DNA of 19,429 nt from JAQGMJ01 sp036271855 (GTDB lineage: Bacteria; Pseudomonadota; Gammaproteobacteria; Burkholderiales; JAEUOS01), in assembly GCA_036271855.1 (NCBI GenBank), contig DATAZV010000010.1:1-19429 (forward strand), written 5' to 3'. Both the position numbers and the translations under genes were made by a program. The notes beneath the pieces are model-generated. The model was given only the letters and a program-made list of their open reading frames with translations. It was not told the origin of the DNA and did not search any database. Below, piece by piece: positions 1 to 7,800 of the stretch (the first letter of the stretch is position 1; the number at the start of each line of letters is the position of its first letter).

Positions 1-106
1 CGCCCCGAAGGAAGTCCCCTTGGGGGATGACAGCAGCGGCAGTAGCAGGAATGACAGCAAAAGCGGCGGGGGCCGCGGCAGGTGCAATACTTTGGAGAGG
101 CGCAAG

Positions 107-1090
107 ATGGCATCGACGGTGGTGGACTTGAACAGCAAGGCGCCCGCTCCGGCGAGCGAGGCCCTGGCCGGCACCGCCGCCCCGGCGGGTGTCGCCGCGA
201 GCGCGGCGCCCGCCGTTGCCGCTCCCGAGGCCGCCGCGCCGGCTGCTTCCCCGGGCCAGGCCCCGCCGATGCAAACAGCGCAATCCGCCGGCCTGCCCTC
301 GCCCTGGCCGGCGCGCTTCAGCATGGTCGGCAAGACATTGATATTGCCCATCGTGCTGCTGTTGGCCTGGCACATCGCGGTCAAGGCCACCGGCACCAAG
401 CTGATCCCCACGCCTTATATGGTGGGCGTGATGCTGTGGGACTTCAGTTTCGGCGGCATCTACGACGACGCCTACAGCAAGAGCATTCTCGTTCACTTGT
501 GGGCTTCGACCAAGCGCGTCTATGGCGGCTTTCTCGCCGCCGCCGCCGTCGGCGTGCCGCTGGGCCTGTTGATCGGCCGCAGCAAGCTGGTGCGCGAGAT
601 TGTCGATCCGACGCTGCAAGTGCTGCGCCCGGTGCCGGTGACGGCCTGGCTGCCGCTGTCGATGATCTTCTTTGGTCTCGGGCCGAACGCCGCCATCTTC
701 CTGGTGTTCCTCGGCGCGTTTTACCCGATCGTGCTCAACACCACCTTCGGCGTGCGCTCGGTGGACGTGAAGCTGTTCGAGGCGGCGGCGATGCTCGGCT
801 GCGACGGCGGCTCGCTGTTTCGCCAGGTGGTGCTGCCGGCGGCCTCGCCCTCGATTTTCAACGGCCTGCGCCTGGGGCATGGTTTCTCGTGGATATTGAT
901 TGTCGTCGGTGAAATGACCGGCGTGCAGGAGGGCCTGGGCGCCGTCATCATGGACGCGCGCATGCTCTCGCGCGCCGACCTGGTGATTGCCGGCATGGTG
1001 GTGATCGGCGTTGCCGGCTTCGTCTCCGACCGCATCCTGGTCGTGATCAACAACCGCCTCTTGCGCTGGAGCCCGCAACATCATGTCTGA
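107..1090 (+). CDS. ABC transporter permease, SsuC/TauC/NrtB type
   Basis: Inner-membrane permease of an ABC importer of the nitrate/sulfonate/taurine class (327 aa). The ATG at 107 is chosen because GGAGAGG (94-100) lies 6 nt upstream; a TTG at 20 would keep the frame open but has no such support. Residues 1-70 are an unusual Ala/Pro-rich, probably disordered cytoplasmic extension. Hydrophobic segments follow from about residue 75 (KTLILPIVLLLAW) to about 315. The EAA loop that docks on the ATPase is visible at residues 225-243 (EAAAMLG ... VVLP). The stop overlaps the start of the ATPase gene by 8 bp, so the two are translationally coupled. The cognate substrate-binding protein is not in the window and may lie upstream. 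Substrate cannot be assigned: sulfonates, taurine, nitrate, pyrimidine precursors and aromatic acids are all handled by this family. Confidence 0.92.
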   Translation: MASTVVDLNSKAPAPASEALAGTAAPAGVAASAAPAVAAPEAAAPAASPGQAPPMQTAQSAGLPSPWPARFSMVGKTLILPIVLLLAWHIAVKATGTKLIPTPYMVGVMLWDFSFGGIYDDAYSKSILVHLWASTKRVYGGFLAAAAVGVPLGLLIGRSKLVREIVDPTLQVLRPVPVTAWLPLSMIFFGLGPNAAIFLVFLGAFYPIVLNTTFGVRSVDVKLFEAAAMLGCDGGSLFRQVVLPAASPSIFNGLRLGHGFSWILIVVGEMTGVQEGLGAVIMDARMLSRADLVIAGMVVIGVAGFVSDRILVVINNRLLRWSPQHHV

Positions 1091-2012
1091 ACTGCCCCCG
1101 CATCCTCCATCCCCGGCCGACGCCGAGCCGCTGCTGGACGTGGCAGTCGACCCGCTCGTGATGGCGCGCTTCGGCAACGACTTCACCGAGCCGACGCGCT
1201 CGGGCATCCGTGCCCAGCCGCTGACCCACATCGACCCCGAAGGCCCGCGGGCCCGGCCGATACTCTCGATCAGCCACGTCGGCAAGCGCTTTGCCGTCGG
1301 CGGCAACACGGTGGAGGCGCTGCGCGACGCCAACCTGACCATCAACAAGGGCGAGTTCATCTGCCTGATCGGCGCTTCCGGCTGCGGCAAGAGCACGCTG
1401 TTGCGCATCATCGCCGGCTTCGAGACGGCTTCCACCGGCACCGCCTCGATGTACGGCGAGCCGATCACCGGGCCCAGCCCGCAGCGCGGCATGGTGTTCC
1501 AGGACTTCGCGTTGTTTCCCTGGCTTACCGTGCGCGAGAACATCGCCTTCGGCCCGAAGCAGCGCGGCCTGCTCGGCGCCGGCCTGCGCGACGTGGCGGA
1601 GCGCTACATGGCGATGGTGGGCCTGACCAAGTTCGCCGACTACTTTCCCGCGCAACTCTCCGGCGGGATGAAGCAGCGCGTGGCGATTGCCCGCGTGCTG
1701 GCCAACGACTGCGAAGTGCTGCTGATGGACGAACCCTTCGGCGCGCTCGACGCCCTGACGCGCGAAAAGCTGCAGGCCGACCTGCTCGACATCTGGGTGA
1801 AGACCCAGGTCACGGTGATTTTCGTCACCCACTCGGTGGAAGAGGCGGTGTTCCTCTCCAGCCGCGTGGTGGTGATGACCGCCGGCCCGGGACGCATCGA
1901 GCGCGACGAGACCATCGCCCTGCCGCGCCCGCGCGATGTTTCGGGGCCGAAATTCAACGCCGTGCGCCGCGAGATCACGGACATGCTCACCAGCCATGTG
2001 ATGCATGCGTAG
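1083..2012 (+). CDS. ABC transporter ATP-binding protein, SsuB/TauB type
   Basis: Cytoplasmic ATPase that powers the permease encoded just upstream (309 aa). All nucleotide-binding motifs are intact: Walker A GASGCGKST (residues 97-105), Q-loop Gln140 (VFQDFALFPW), signature LSGGMKQR (192-199), Walker B LLMDEP (213-218) and switch His250 (THSVEEA). The FPW after the Q-loop and the GGMKQRV signature are typical of the taurine/nitrate/sulfonate importers. About 60 residues precede the first ABC strand, longer than usual for the family; the start at 1083 is favoured by its overlap with the permease stop. A palindromic repeat follows the stop, and the next gene converges from the other strand. 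Confidence 0.95.
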   Translation: MSELPPHPPSPADAEPLLDVAVDPLVMARFGNDFTEPTRSGIRAQPLTHIDPEGPRARPILSISHVGKRFAVGGNTVEALRDANLTINKGEFICLIGASGCGKSTLLRIIAGFETASTGTASMYGEPITGPSPQRGMVFQDFALFPWLTVRENIAFGPKQRGLLGAGLRDVAERYMAMVGLTKFADYFPAQLSGGMKQRVAIARVLANDCEVLLMDEPFGALDALTREKLQADLLDIWVKTQVTVIFVTHSVEEAVFLSSRVVVMTAGPGRIERDETIALPRPRDVSGPKFNAVRREITDMLTSHVMHA

Positions 2013-2062
2013 GGCGAAGTAGCCAGACAACGTCCGCCCTTGCCTTTTCCGCGCAAGGCACG

Positions 2063-2130
2063 ATACAAAAATCGGGGTCGGATCACTTTTGCAGCTTCAT
2101 CGCAAAAGTGCTCTGACCGCAATTTCCCGC
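2063..2130. repeat. REP-like palindromic repeat, copy A
   Basis: Imperfect inverted repeat in the gap between two convergent genes. Arms at 2076-2092 (GGTCGGATCACTTTTGC) and 2102-2118 (GCAAAAGTGCTCTGACC) pair at 15 of 17 positions, plus one G-T, around a 9-nt loop. The arm is preceded by ACAAAAATCGG, a flank shared with copies B and C. Four related copies occur in this window, all in host intergenic DNA. There is no T-run, so an intrinsic terminator is not indicated. Confidence 0.85.
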
Positions 2131-2133
2131 ACG

Positions 2134-3642
2134 TCAGTCCAGGGTCCACTCCAGCAGGCCATCCGCCGCGCGCCGCACTGGCCCGTTCAGGCCAATGGCA
2201 GTCGAGTCTCTACGCATCAGCGCATCAAGCGTGCGCACGTCGTCCGCGCCGACGCGCGCCAGCGTGCGTTTTTGCTCATGGGTGCGCAGGACCACCACGC
2301 CCTTCTCCGCCTTGCCGGCCCGGTCGAACAGCACGGTGAAGGTTTCCACGCAGGCCGCGCCCGCCGCCTCCTCCGTGATCTCCGGCACCGGCCCGCGCAG
2401 TCGATCGGCCTGCGCCTGCGCCGAATAGTCCTGCGCGATTTCGCCGCCGCGCATCGGGCCGCCGCCCAGCACGAGGCAATGATGCTTGGTGACGAATTCG
2501 CCCTGGCCGTAAAGCAGGCCGGCCTGGCCGGGGTGCTGGCGCAGGCGGCGCACCATCGCCACCATCGCGTGGGTCATGTAGGAATTGAGCGGCGCGCCGA
2601 AAAAGGTCAGGCCGCCGGTCACCGAGGTCGCGCGGTCCGTGGGCTGTCCCAGCGCGCGCAGCGCCATCTTGGGGACGCAGGGAAAGCAGCTATAAAGTTC
2701 CAGCTGATCGACCGCGCCGATCTCAAGCCCGGTGGCGCGCAGCGCGGCGCCGAGGGCGGCGACCTGCGCCGCGGAGCGGTGGTAGACGTCGCGCGCGACC
2801 CAGTCGCGCGGCTCCTGCGCCAGCGCGCCGCCGCAAATGTCCACCAGGCGGGAGTCGTCGATGCCGGCGGCCAGCGCGCGGGCGCGGCTGGTGACGAGGA
2901 TGGCCGCGCCCTGGTTGACCACCGGGTTGGCTACCATCAGCTTGGGGTAGGGCCAGGCGATCGGCCGGTTGCGCTGGCTGAAGTGTTCGATCTCTTCGGC
3001 GCCATGGGCGCGCCGCAGCCAGGCGCAGGGATTGTCCGCCGCGACCGCCGATAGCGCGGCCCACAGGGCGGCCGACGCGGCCTGGCCTTGCGCCGGGCTT
3101 TGCCCGAGTGCGGCCTGGTAGGCATTCTCGTACAGAGGGTAGACCAGCGCGGGCTGCGCCAGGCCATGGTGGCGCGCCAGCGGGTGCAGGTAGTCGCGCA
3201 CGCGCGGGTTGGTCCATGCCGGGTCGGGCGGCGTCCAGGGCAGCGCGACGCCGGCCTTTTTCGCGGCCTGCACGGTGTGCTGCGCTTCGCCGCCGCACAC
3301 CGCCGCGACTGCGCATTCGCCCCGTACGATGCGCAATGCCGCTTCGTGTACGAGATGGGTCGGCGTCTCGCCGCCCACCGGGCCGTAGTTCACGCGCGCG
3401 GGGTGAAGATTGCTCCGCGCGATAACGGCCGCGGGCAAATCGCCATAGGGCCAGGAAACGGCGTTGACGACGTCCAGCGAATCGATCAGCGAGAGCCAGC
3501 CGCCGCCGGCGTCTTCATCGGCGCGGCGCAGCGCCTCGGCCATCAGCGCGGCCGGCTCCAGGCCCAGTTCGGGCGCGGCCGGGCGGTCGGCAATTTCGCC
3601 GACGCCGATGATCACCGGCTGCAACCTGGGATCGGACGCCAT
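2134..3642 (-). CDS. thiolase-like protein (acetyl-CoA acetyltransferase family) with extra C-terminal domain
   Basis: Thiolase-fold protein of the SCP2/thiolase-like group (502 aa), last gene of the acyl-CoA operon. The N-terminal thiolase region (about 8-395) shows family landmarks such as GVGEIADRP and VNYGPVGGETPTHLVHEA. An extra C-terminal part (about 405-502, with TFTVLFDR, KGVVVLRT and GLLEWTLD) resembles the additional domain of thiolase-like protein type 1. Canonical catalytic residues are not obvious: the segment where thiolases carry the nucleophilic Cys reads GGETPTH (90-96), the usual GHP motif reads GAP (349-351), and the CxG motif region reads GQGEFVTKHH (379-388). It may therefore bind acyl-CoA without acting as an ordinary thiolase. 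The 75-nt gap from the upstream crotonase holds a small GC hairpin (3670-3688). Start at 3642 has only a weak upstream purine tract. Confidence 0.85.
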   Translation of the reverse strand: MASDPRLQPVIIGVGEIADRPAAPELGLEPAALMAEALRRADEDAGGGWLSLIDSLDVVNAVSWPYGDLPAAVIARSNLHPARVNYGPVGGETPTHLVHEAALRIVRGECAVAAVCGGEAQHTVQAAKKAGVALPWTPPDPAWTNPRVRDYLHPLARHHGLAQPALVYPLYENAYQAALGQSPAQGQAASAALWAALSAVAADNPCAWLRRAHGAEEIEHFSQRNRPIAWPYPKLMVANPVVNQGAAILVTSRARALAAGIDDSRLVDICGGALAQEPRDWVARDVYHRSAAQVAALGAALRATGLEIGAVDQLELYSCFPCVPKMALRALGQPTDRATSVTGGLTFFGAPLNSYMTHAMVAMVRRLRQHPGQAGLLYGQGEFVTKHHCLVLGGGPMRGGEIAQDYSAQAQADRLRGPVPEITEEAAGAACVETFTVLFDRAGKAEKGVVVLRTHEQKRTLARVGADDVRTLDALMRRDSTAIGLNGPVRRAADGLLEWTLD

Positions 3643-3717
3643 GATGTTATCGAGTCCCTTCGCTCACATGCCCGCTGCGGATGCGGGCCAGTGTAGTGCG
3701 GGGCCACACCCGCCGCC

Positions 3718-4497
3718 TCAGTTGCCGCCAAACACCGGCGTGCGCCGCTCGGCCACCGCCGCGACACCTTCCACGAAGTCGCGGGTCTGGCGCAAGCGCG
3801 CCTGCTGCGCCGACTCCAGCGCAATCGCCTCGTCCACCGCCTCTGCCAGCCCGCTGCGCAAGCGCGCACGGATGGCCATCACGGAAAGCGGGCCGGACCC
3901 CGCGATTTCTTCCGCAAAGGCCAGCGCGGCGGCGCGCAACTCCGCGCGCGGCGCCATGCGCTCCGCCAGGCCGAGGGCCACGGCTTCTTCCGCGCCGACG
4001 CGGCGCCCGGTGTAGAACATCTGCGCCGCGCGCTGCTGGCCGATCAGGCGCGGCAGGGTGGCGGTCATGCCGAAGCCGGGAAAATAGCCCAGCCGGCTGA
4101 AGTTCGCGCTCAGGCGCGCGTCGTCGGCGACGATGCGAAAATCCGCCGCCAGCGCCAGGCCCAGCCCGCCGCCGATGGCGCCGCCGTTCACCGCCGCCAC
4201 CAGCGGCTTGGCGGTGCGGAACAGGCGCCTGGCTTCGCCGTACAAGTCGCTCACCGCGCCGTCGTCGCGCGCGCGGTCGCGGGCGGCCAGGTTGGAGCCG
4301 GCGCAAAAGTGCTTGCCCTCGGGCGCCAGCACCACCACGCGGCAGGCCGGCGTCGCGTCCAGTTGCTCCAGGGTGTCGGCGATTTCGCGCACCAGGGCGG
4401 CGTCGATATAGTTGTTCGGCGGCCGGCTCCAGATCAGCTCGGCCACGTGGGCGCCGGCGATGCGCACTTGCACATCGGTCTTCTGCGTTTCGGTCAT
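3718..4497 (-). CDS. enoyl-CoA hydratase/isomerase (crotonase) family protein, non-canonical active site
   Basis: Crotonase-fold acyl-CoA enzyme of 259 aa, normal length for the family. The oxyanion-hole elements are present: HFCAGSNL (63-70) and NGGAIGGGLGLA (104-115). The two glutamates that add water in classical enoyl-CoA hydratase are missing: the first position, in GGGLGLA, is Gly113, and the second, in ANFSRLGYFPGFG, is Phe133. It is thus more likely an isomerase, hydrolase, C-C lyase or non-catalytic CoA-binding member than a true hydratase. The ATG at 4497 lies only 4 nt after the stop of the upstream crotonase gene, so the pair is co-transcribed and probably coupled. Substrate unknown. 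Confidence 0.88.
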   Translation of the reverse strand: MTETQKTDVQVRIAGAHVAELIWSRPPNNYIDAALVREIADTLEQLDATPACRVVVLAPEGKHFCAGSNLAARDRARDDGAVSDLYGEARRLFRTAKPLVAAVNGGAIGGGLGLALAADFRIVADDARLSANFSRLGYFPGFGMTATLPRLIGQQRAAQMFYTGRRVGAEEAVALGLAERMAPRAELRAAALAFAEEIAGSGPLSVMAIRARLRSGLAEAVDEAIALESAQQARLRQTRDFVEGVAAVAERRTPVFGGN

Positions 4498-4501
4498 GGC
4501 G

Positions 4502-5293
4502 CTATTTTCCCGTGAACACCGGCTTGCGCTTTTCGCGAAAGGCGTTCACCGCTTCCTGGTGGTCGGCCGAGTCGTTGGTCAGGGTCTGGTAGGCCAGGGC
4601 GGTGTCGAGCATCGAATGGGCGAGGGCGCGCAGCGGCAGGTTGATCGAGGTCTTGGACCATTTGATCGCCATGCTGGCGCCGTTGAGCAGGGTGTCGGCG
4701 AACTCGGCGACGCGCGCGTCGAGCTGGTCGGCCGGCACCGCATAGTTGATCAGGTTGTATTTTTCCGCGTCGACGGCCGACATCAGCCGGCCGGTCAGCA
4801 GGTATTCCTTGGCGCGCGAGTAGCCGACCAGTTGCGGCCAGAGGATGGCGGCGCCGTCGCCGGTGACATAGCCCATTTTCACGTGCGGGTCGCCGAATTT
4901 CGCGGTGTCGACCGCGATCGAAATGTCGCACAGCAGCGCCAGGGTCGAGCCACCGCCCACCGCGTCGCCGTTGATCCGGCAGATGATCGGCTTTTCCAGT
5001 TCCAGCAGGCTGTAGACGATGCGCTTCATCTCCAGGTTCTTGCGCACCATCATCGAGGGGTCGTCGATGCGCTTTTGCATCAGCGGAATGTCGCCGCCGG
5101 CGGAAAAGGTGTCGCCGGCGCCGGTCAGCACGATGACGTCGGTTTCCGCGTCGAGCTGGATGTCGTAGAAAATGTTCGACAGCTCGCGGTGCATTGCCTG
5201 GCTCCAGCTGTTCTTCGGCGGGTTGTCCAGGGTCACGGTCAGCAGGCGGCCCTTGCGCTCGACCCGCAGGCATTCGTAGGCGGAATAGTCCAT
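4502..5293 (-). CDS. enoyl-CoA hydratase/isomerase (crotonase) family protein, DPHV-motif variant
   Basis: Second crotonase-fold protein (263 aa), clearly diverged from its neighbour. Oxyanion-hole segments are TFSAGGDIPLM and INGDAVGGGSTLAL. The first catalytic glutamate position is Thr (GGGST) and the second is His in FGDPHVKMGYVTGDGA, so the classical hydratase Glu pair is absent. The DPHV...GDG signature marks a recognisable crotonase subgroup that is often annotated as hydratase without direct biochemical proof. The gene lies 26 nt after the TctC-type receptor stop and 4 nt before the next crotonase, inside a tight five-gene operon. The start at 5293 has the purine tract GGAAAACC just upstream (about 5297-5304), a plausible weak ribosome site. 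Confidence 0.88.
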   Translation of the reverse strand: MDYSAYECLRVERKGRLLTVTLDNPPKNSWSQAMHRELSNIFYDIQLDAETDVIVLTGAGDTFSAGGDIPLMQKRIDDPSMMVRKNLEMKRIVYSLLELEKPIICRINGDAVGGGSTLALLCDISIAVDTAKFGDPHVKMGYVTGDGAAILWPQLVGYSRAKEYLLTGRLMSAVDAEKYNLINYAVPADQLDARVAEFADTLLNGASMAIKWSKTSINLPLRALAHSMLDTALAYQTLTNDSADHQEAVNAFREKRKPVFTGK

Positions 5294-5319
5294 ATGGTTT
5301 TCCGGTAATTGGCAGCGGC

Positions 5320-6393
5320 TCAGTCGACCCGCAGGTGCAGGGCCTTGATCATCTTCGCGTATTTGGCGGTGTCGCTGGCGACCACCTTGTCGAAGTCTTC
5401 CGGCGTGTCGGTGGTGGTGTCGTCGCAGCCGAGCTGCACCAGCAGTTTTTCGCGCATCTCCGGCGAGCGCAGGATCTGCGCAATGTCGTCGTGCAGTTTT
5501 TTCACGATCGGGCGCGGCGTGGCGGCGGGGGCGAACAGGCCGATCCAGGTCGAGACCTCATAACCGGGCACGCCCGCTTCGCGCGCCGTCGGCACGTCGG
5601 GAATCAGGGGAAAGCGCTTGGCGGAGGCGATCGCCAGCGCCTTCAGGCGCCCGGCGAGTATGTAGCTGATCACCGTGCCGGTGGTGTCGAAGCTCACCGT
5701 CACCACGCCCGAGAGCAGGTCCGGCACCGCCTGCCCGGCGCCCTTGTAGGGCACGTGCAGCAGGTTGGTGCCGGTAGCCATCTTGAACATTTCGCCGGCC
5801 AGGTGCGGCGTGCTGCCGTAGCCCGCCGAGGGAAAGCTCAGCTTGCCGGGATTGGCCTTGGCATAGGCAATCAGCTCTTTCAGCGAGTTCAGGCCGAGCG
5901 AGGGGTGCACCGAGATCACGTTGGGCAGCGAGGCCAGCAGGGTGACGCCGACCAGGTCTTTCTCGCTGTCGTAGGGCAGGTTGTGGTAAAGCGTGGGCGC
6001 GATCGAATTGGTGCTGGTGGCGCCGACGTAGAGGGTGTAGCCGTCCGGCGGCGACTTTGCCACCAGGCCCGCGCCCACCGTGCCGGTGGCGCCCGGCCGG
6101 TTGTCGATGATCACCTGCTGCCCGAGGATGGCCGGCAGCGGGGCGGTGACGATGCGCGCGATCACGTCGCCGCCGCCGCCGGGCGCGAAGCCGACCACGA
6201 AGCGCACCGGCTTGGCGGGATAGTCCTGGGCCTGGGCGGGCGCGAGCGCCGCTGCTGCCGTCAGGGCCGCCGTCAGGGCAGCCGCGCGCGTCTTGAGCAG
6301 CAGGCGCCTGAAGCGGTACGAGCCGGTGTCCGGCGCCAGCGCTTTTGCGCGCCGGCCGGATAAGGGGTCGGAGAAATCAGTTAGCCACGTCAT
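5320..6393 (-). CDS. Bug/TctC family tripartite tricarboxylate transporter substrate-binding protein
   Basis: Periplasmic solute receptor of the Bug (TctC) family, 357 aa. ATG 6393 is chosen because GAGGAG (6398-6403) sits 4 nt upstream on the coding strand; the frame stays open further upstream but that part is antisense-frame shadow of the CoA-transferase. The first 28 residues are a long polar n-region, followed by RFRRLLLK, a hydrophobic Ala-rich core and a likely signal-peptidase site APAQA|QDYP after residue 55. Bug hallmarks include FVVGFAPGGGGDVIAR, PDGYTLYVG, NLPYDSEKDL and GVPGYEVSTW. The start overlaps the CoA-transferase stop by 17 bp. No TctA/TctB membrane subunits are present, which is common for Bug proteins; the neighbours suggest that its ligand is the acid processed by this operon. 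Confidence 0.93.
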   Translation of the reverse strand: MTWLTDFSDPLSGRRAKALAPDTGSYRFRRLLLKTRAAALTAALTAAAALAPAQAQDYPAKPVRFVVGFAPGGGGDVIARIVTAPLPAILGQQVIIDNRPGATGTVGAGLVAKSPPDGYTLYVGATSTNSIAPTLYHNLPYDSEKDLVGVTLLASLPNVISVHPSLGLNSLKELIAYAKANPGKLSFPSAGYGSTPHLAGEMFKMATGTNLLHVPYKGAGQAVPDLLSGVVTVSFDTTGTVISYILAGRLKALAIASAKRFPLIPDVPTAREAGVPGYEVSTWIGLFAPAATPRPIVKKLHDDIAQILRSPEMREKLLVQLGCDDTTTDTPEDFDKVVASDTAKYAKMIKALHLRVD

Positions 6394-7642
6394 GTTGCTC
6401 CTCGCTTTTGTTTTCATCGAGAATCCGCGCGATTTCATCGGCGGACAATTCGAGTACACCGGACAGCACTTCAACCGTGTGCTCCCCCAGGCGCGGCGGC
6501 GGCCGCGTATGGGTGGCGGGCGTGCGCGACAGGCGGATCGGGCTGACCATCGAGGGCACCGCGCCGGCGTCCGGATGCTGCTGCTCGACCACCATCTTGC
6601 GCGCCACCACCTGCGGGTCGCGAAACACTTGCGCCATGTCGTTGATCGGCGCGCAGGCGACGCCGGCGGCCTCGAACCTGGCGATCCACGCCTGCACCGT
6701 GTCGCCGGCCAGTGCGGTGGAGATGATGGCGGCAAGCGCATCCGCGTTGCGCACCCGTACCGCGTTGCTGGAAAAGCGCGGGTCGAGCACCGTGTCGGCG
6801 ATGCCGGCGGCCTTGCAGAATCGCTCGAACTGGCCGTCGTTGCCGGCGATGATCATCACGTCGCCGTCGCGGCAGCGGAAGGCGTCGCTGGGGTAGATGG
6901 TCGGCAGGCGGTTGCCGGGGCGCGGCGGCACTTCGCCGGAGAGCAGGTGATTCATCGCGATATTCGCCAATGAGGCCACCTGCACGTCGAGCAGCGACAT
7001 GTCGATGAACTGGCCTCGCCCGGAGCGGCCGCGCTCGTTGACCGCCGCCAAAATCGCCACCGCCGAATACATCGCCGTCATCAGGTCGGTGACGGCGACG
7101 CCGGCTTTCATCGGGCCGCCGCCGGGCAGGTCGTCGCGCCGCCCGGTGACGCTCATCAGGCCGCCCAGGGCCTGGATGATGGTGTCGTAGCCGGGGCGCT
7201 GGCGGTAGGGGCCGGTCTGGCCGAAGCCGGTGATCGAGCAATAGATCAGGCGCGGGTTGATGGCGGCGAGCTGCGCGTAGCCCAGGCCCAGGCGCTCCAG
7301 CGTGCCGGTCTTGAAGTTCTCCACCACCACGTCGGAGACTGCCGCCAGGCGCTGCACCGCCTCGCGCCCGGCGGCGCTACGCAGGTTGAGGGAAACCGAG
7401 CGCTTGCCGCGGTTGCAGGCCCAGTAGAAGGCCGACTCGCGCGTCGCATTGCCCTTGCGGTCGGTGACGAAGGGCGGCCCCCAGGCGCGCGAGTCGTCGC
7501 CCTTGCCGGGGCGCTCGATCTTGATCACGTCGGCGCCGAGATCGGCCAGCACCTGGGTGCACCACGGCCCCGCCAGCACCCGCGACAGGTCGAGTACGCG
7601 GATGCCGGCGAGCGCGCCGGGGGTGTCGCTTTCTGACTGCAT
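6377..7642 (-). CDS. family III CoA-transferase (CaiB/BaiF)
   Basis: CoA-transferase of the CaiB/BaiF/formyl-CoA transferase family (421 aa), first gene of the minus-strand operon. It would move CoA from a donor thioester to a carboxylic acid, activating the substrate for the following genes. The N-terminal RVLDLSRVLAGPWCTQ and LGADVIKIERPGKGD are diagnostic. The catalytic aspartate that forms the acyl anhydride is Asp153 in RPGYDTIIQA. The C-terminal half shows the APINDMAQVFRDPQV segment. The ATG at 7642 is preceded by GGAG about 4 nt upstream. Its promoter must lie in the 158-bp gap shared with the divergent IclR gene, which carries two operator-like sites. Confidence 0.93.
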   Translation of the reverse strand: MQSESDTPGALAGIRVLDLSRVLAGPWCTQVLADLGADVIKIERPGKGDDSRAWGPPFVTDRKGNATRESAFYWACNRGKRSVSLNLRSAAGREAVQRLAAVSDVVVENFKTGTLERLGLGYAQLAAINPRLIYCSITGFGQTGPYRQRPGYDTIIQALGGLMSVTGRRDDLPGGGPMKAGVAVTDLMTAMYSAVAILAAVNERGRSGRGQFIDMSLLDVQVASLANIAMNHLLSGEVPPRPGNRLPTIYPSDAFRCRDGDVMIIAGNDGQFERFCKAAGIADTVLDPRFSSNAVRVRNADALAAIISTALAGDTVQAWIARFEAAGVACAPINDMAQVFRDPQVVARKMVVEQQHPDAGAVPSMVSPIRLSRTPATHTRPPPRLGEHTVEVLSGVLELSADEIARILDENKSEEQHDVAN

Positions 7643-7715
7643 GTCTCCAGCCCTTCGTTAATCAAGTGCGCGAGCGATCAGCCATTCTCCCATGCAGGGT
7701 CAGAGGAATAACCAT

Positions 7716-7734
7716 GGTTCCACCAGACGGAACC
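7716..7734. promoter_or_regulatory. operator-like palindrome 1 (putative IclR site)
   Basis: Perfect interrupted palindrome GGTTCC-N7-GGAACC in the divergent promoter region. It is the right size for an IclR-family dimer site and shares the TTC-N9-GAA core with site 2, 54 bp away. It lies 74 bp upstream of the CoA-transferase start and 67 bp upstream of the IclR start. Confidence 0.6.
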
Positions 7735-7770
7735 TGCCGGACACGCAGCGCCTATACGTGATAAAACACC

Positions 7771-7789
7771 ATTCCACCCAGTAGAACCA
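7771..7789. promoter_or_regulatory. operator-like palindrome 2 (putative IclR site)
   Basis: Second, weaker copy of the same motif: TTCCACC followed by GAACC with the TTC-N9-GAA core, 12 of 17 positions identical to site 1 in direct alignment. It ends only about 11 bp before the IclR start codon, so binding here would favour autoregulation. Confidence 0.5.
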
Positions 7790-7800
7790 CGGAGCGGCCT

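Noticed and set aside
20..106. TTG-initiated extension of the ABC permease
   Set aside because: No ribosome site precedes it, whereas GGAGAGG lies correctly before the ATG at 107.
2089..3054. 321-codon plus-strand frame opposite the thiolase-like gene
   Set aside because: Antisense frame without domain features; the minus-strand gene belongs to a coherent operon.
6394..6741. Upstream extension of the TctC-type receptor frame
   Set aside because: It is an out-of-frame shadow of the CoA-transferase C-terminus. GAGGAG directly before 6393 and the signal peptide fix the start.
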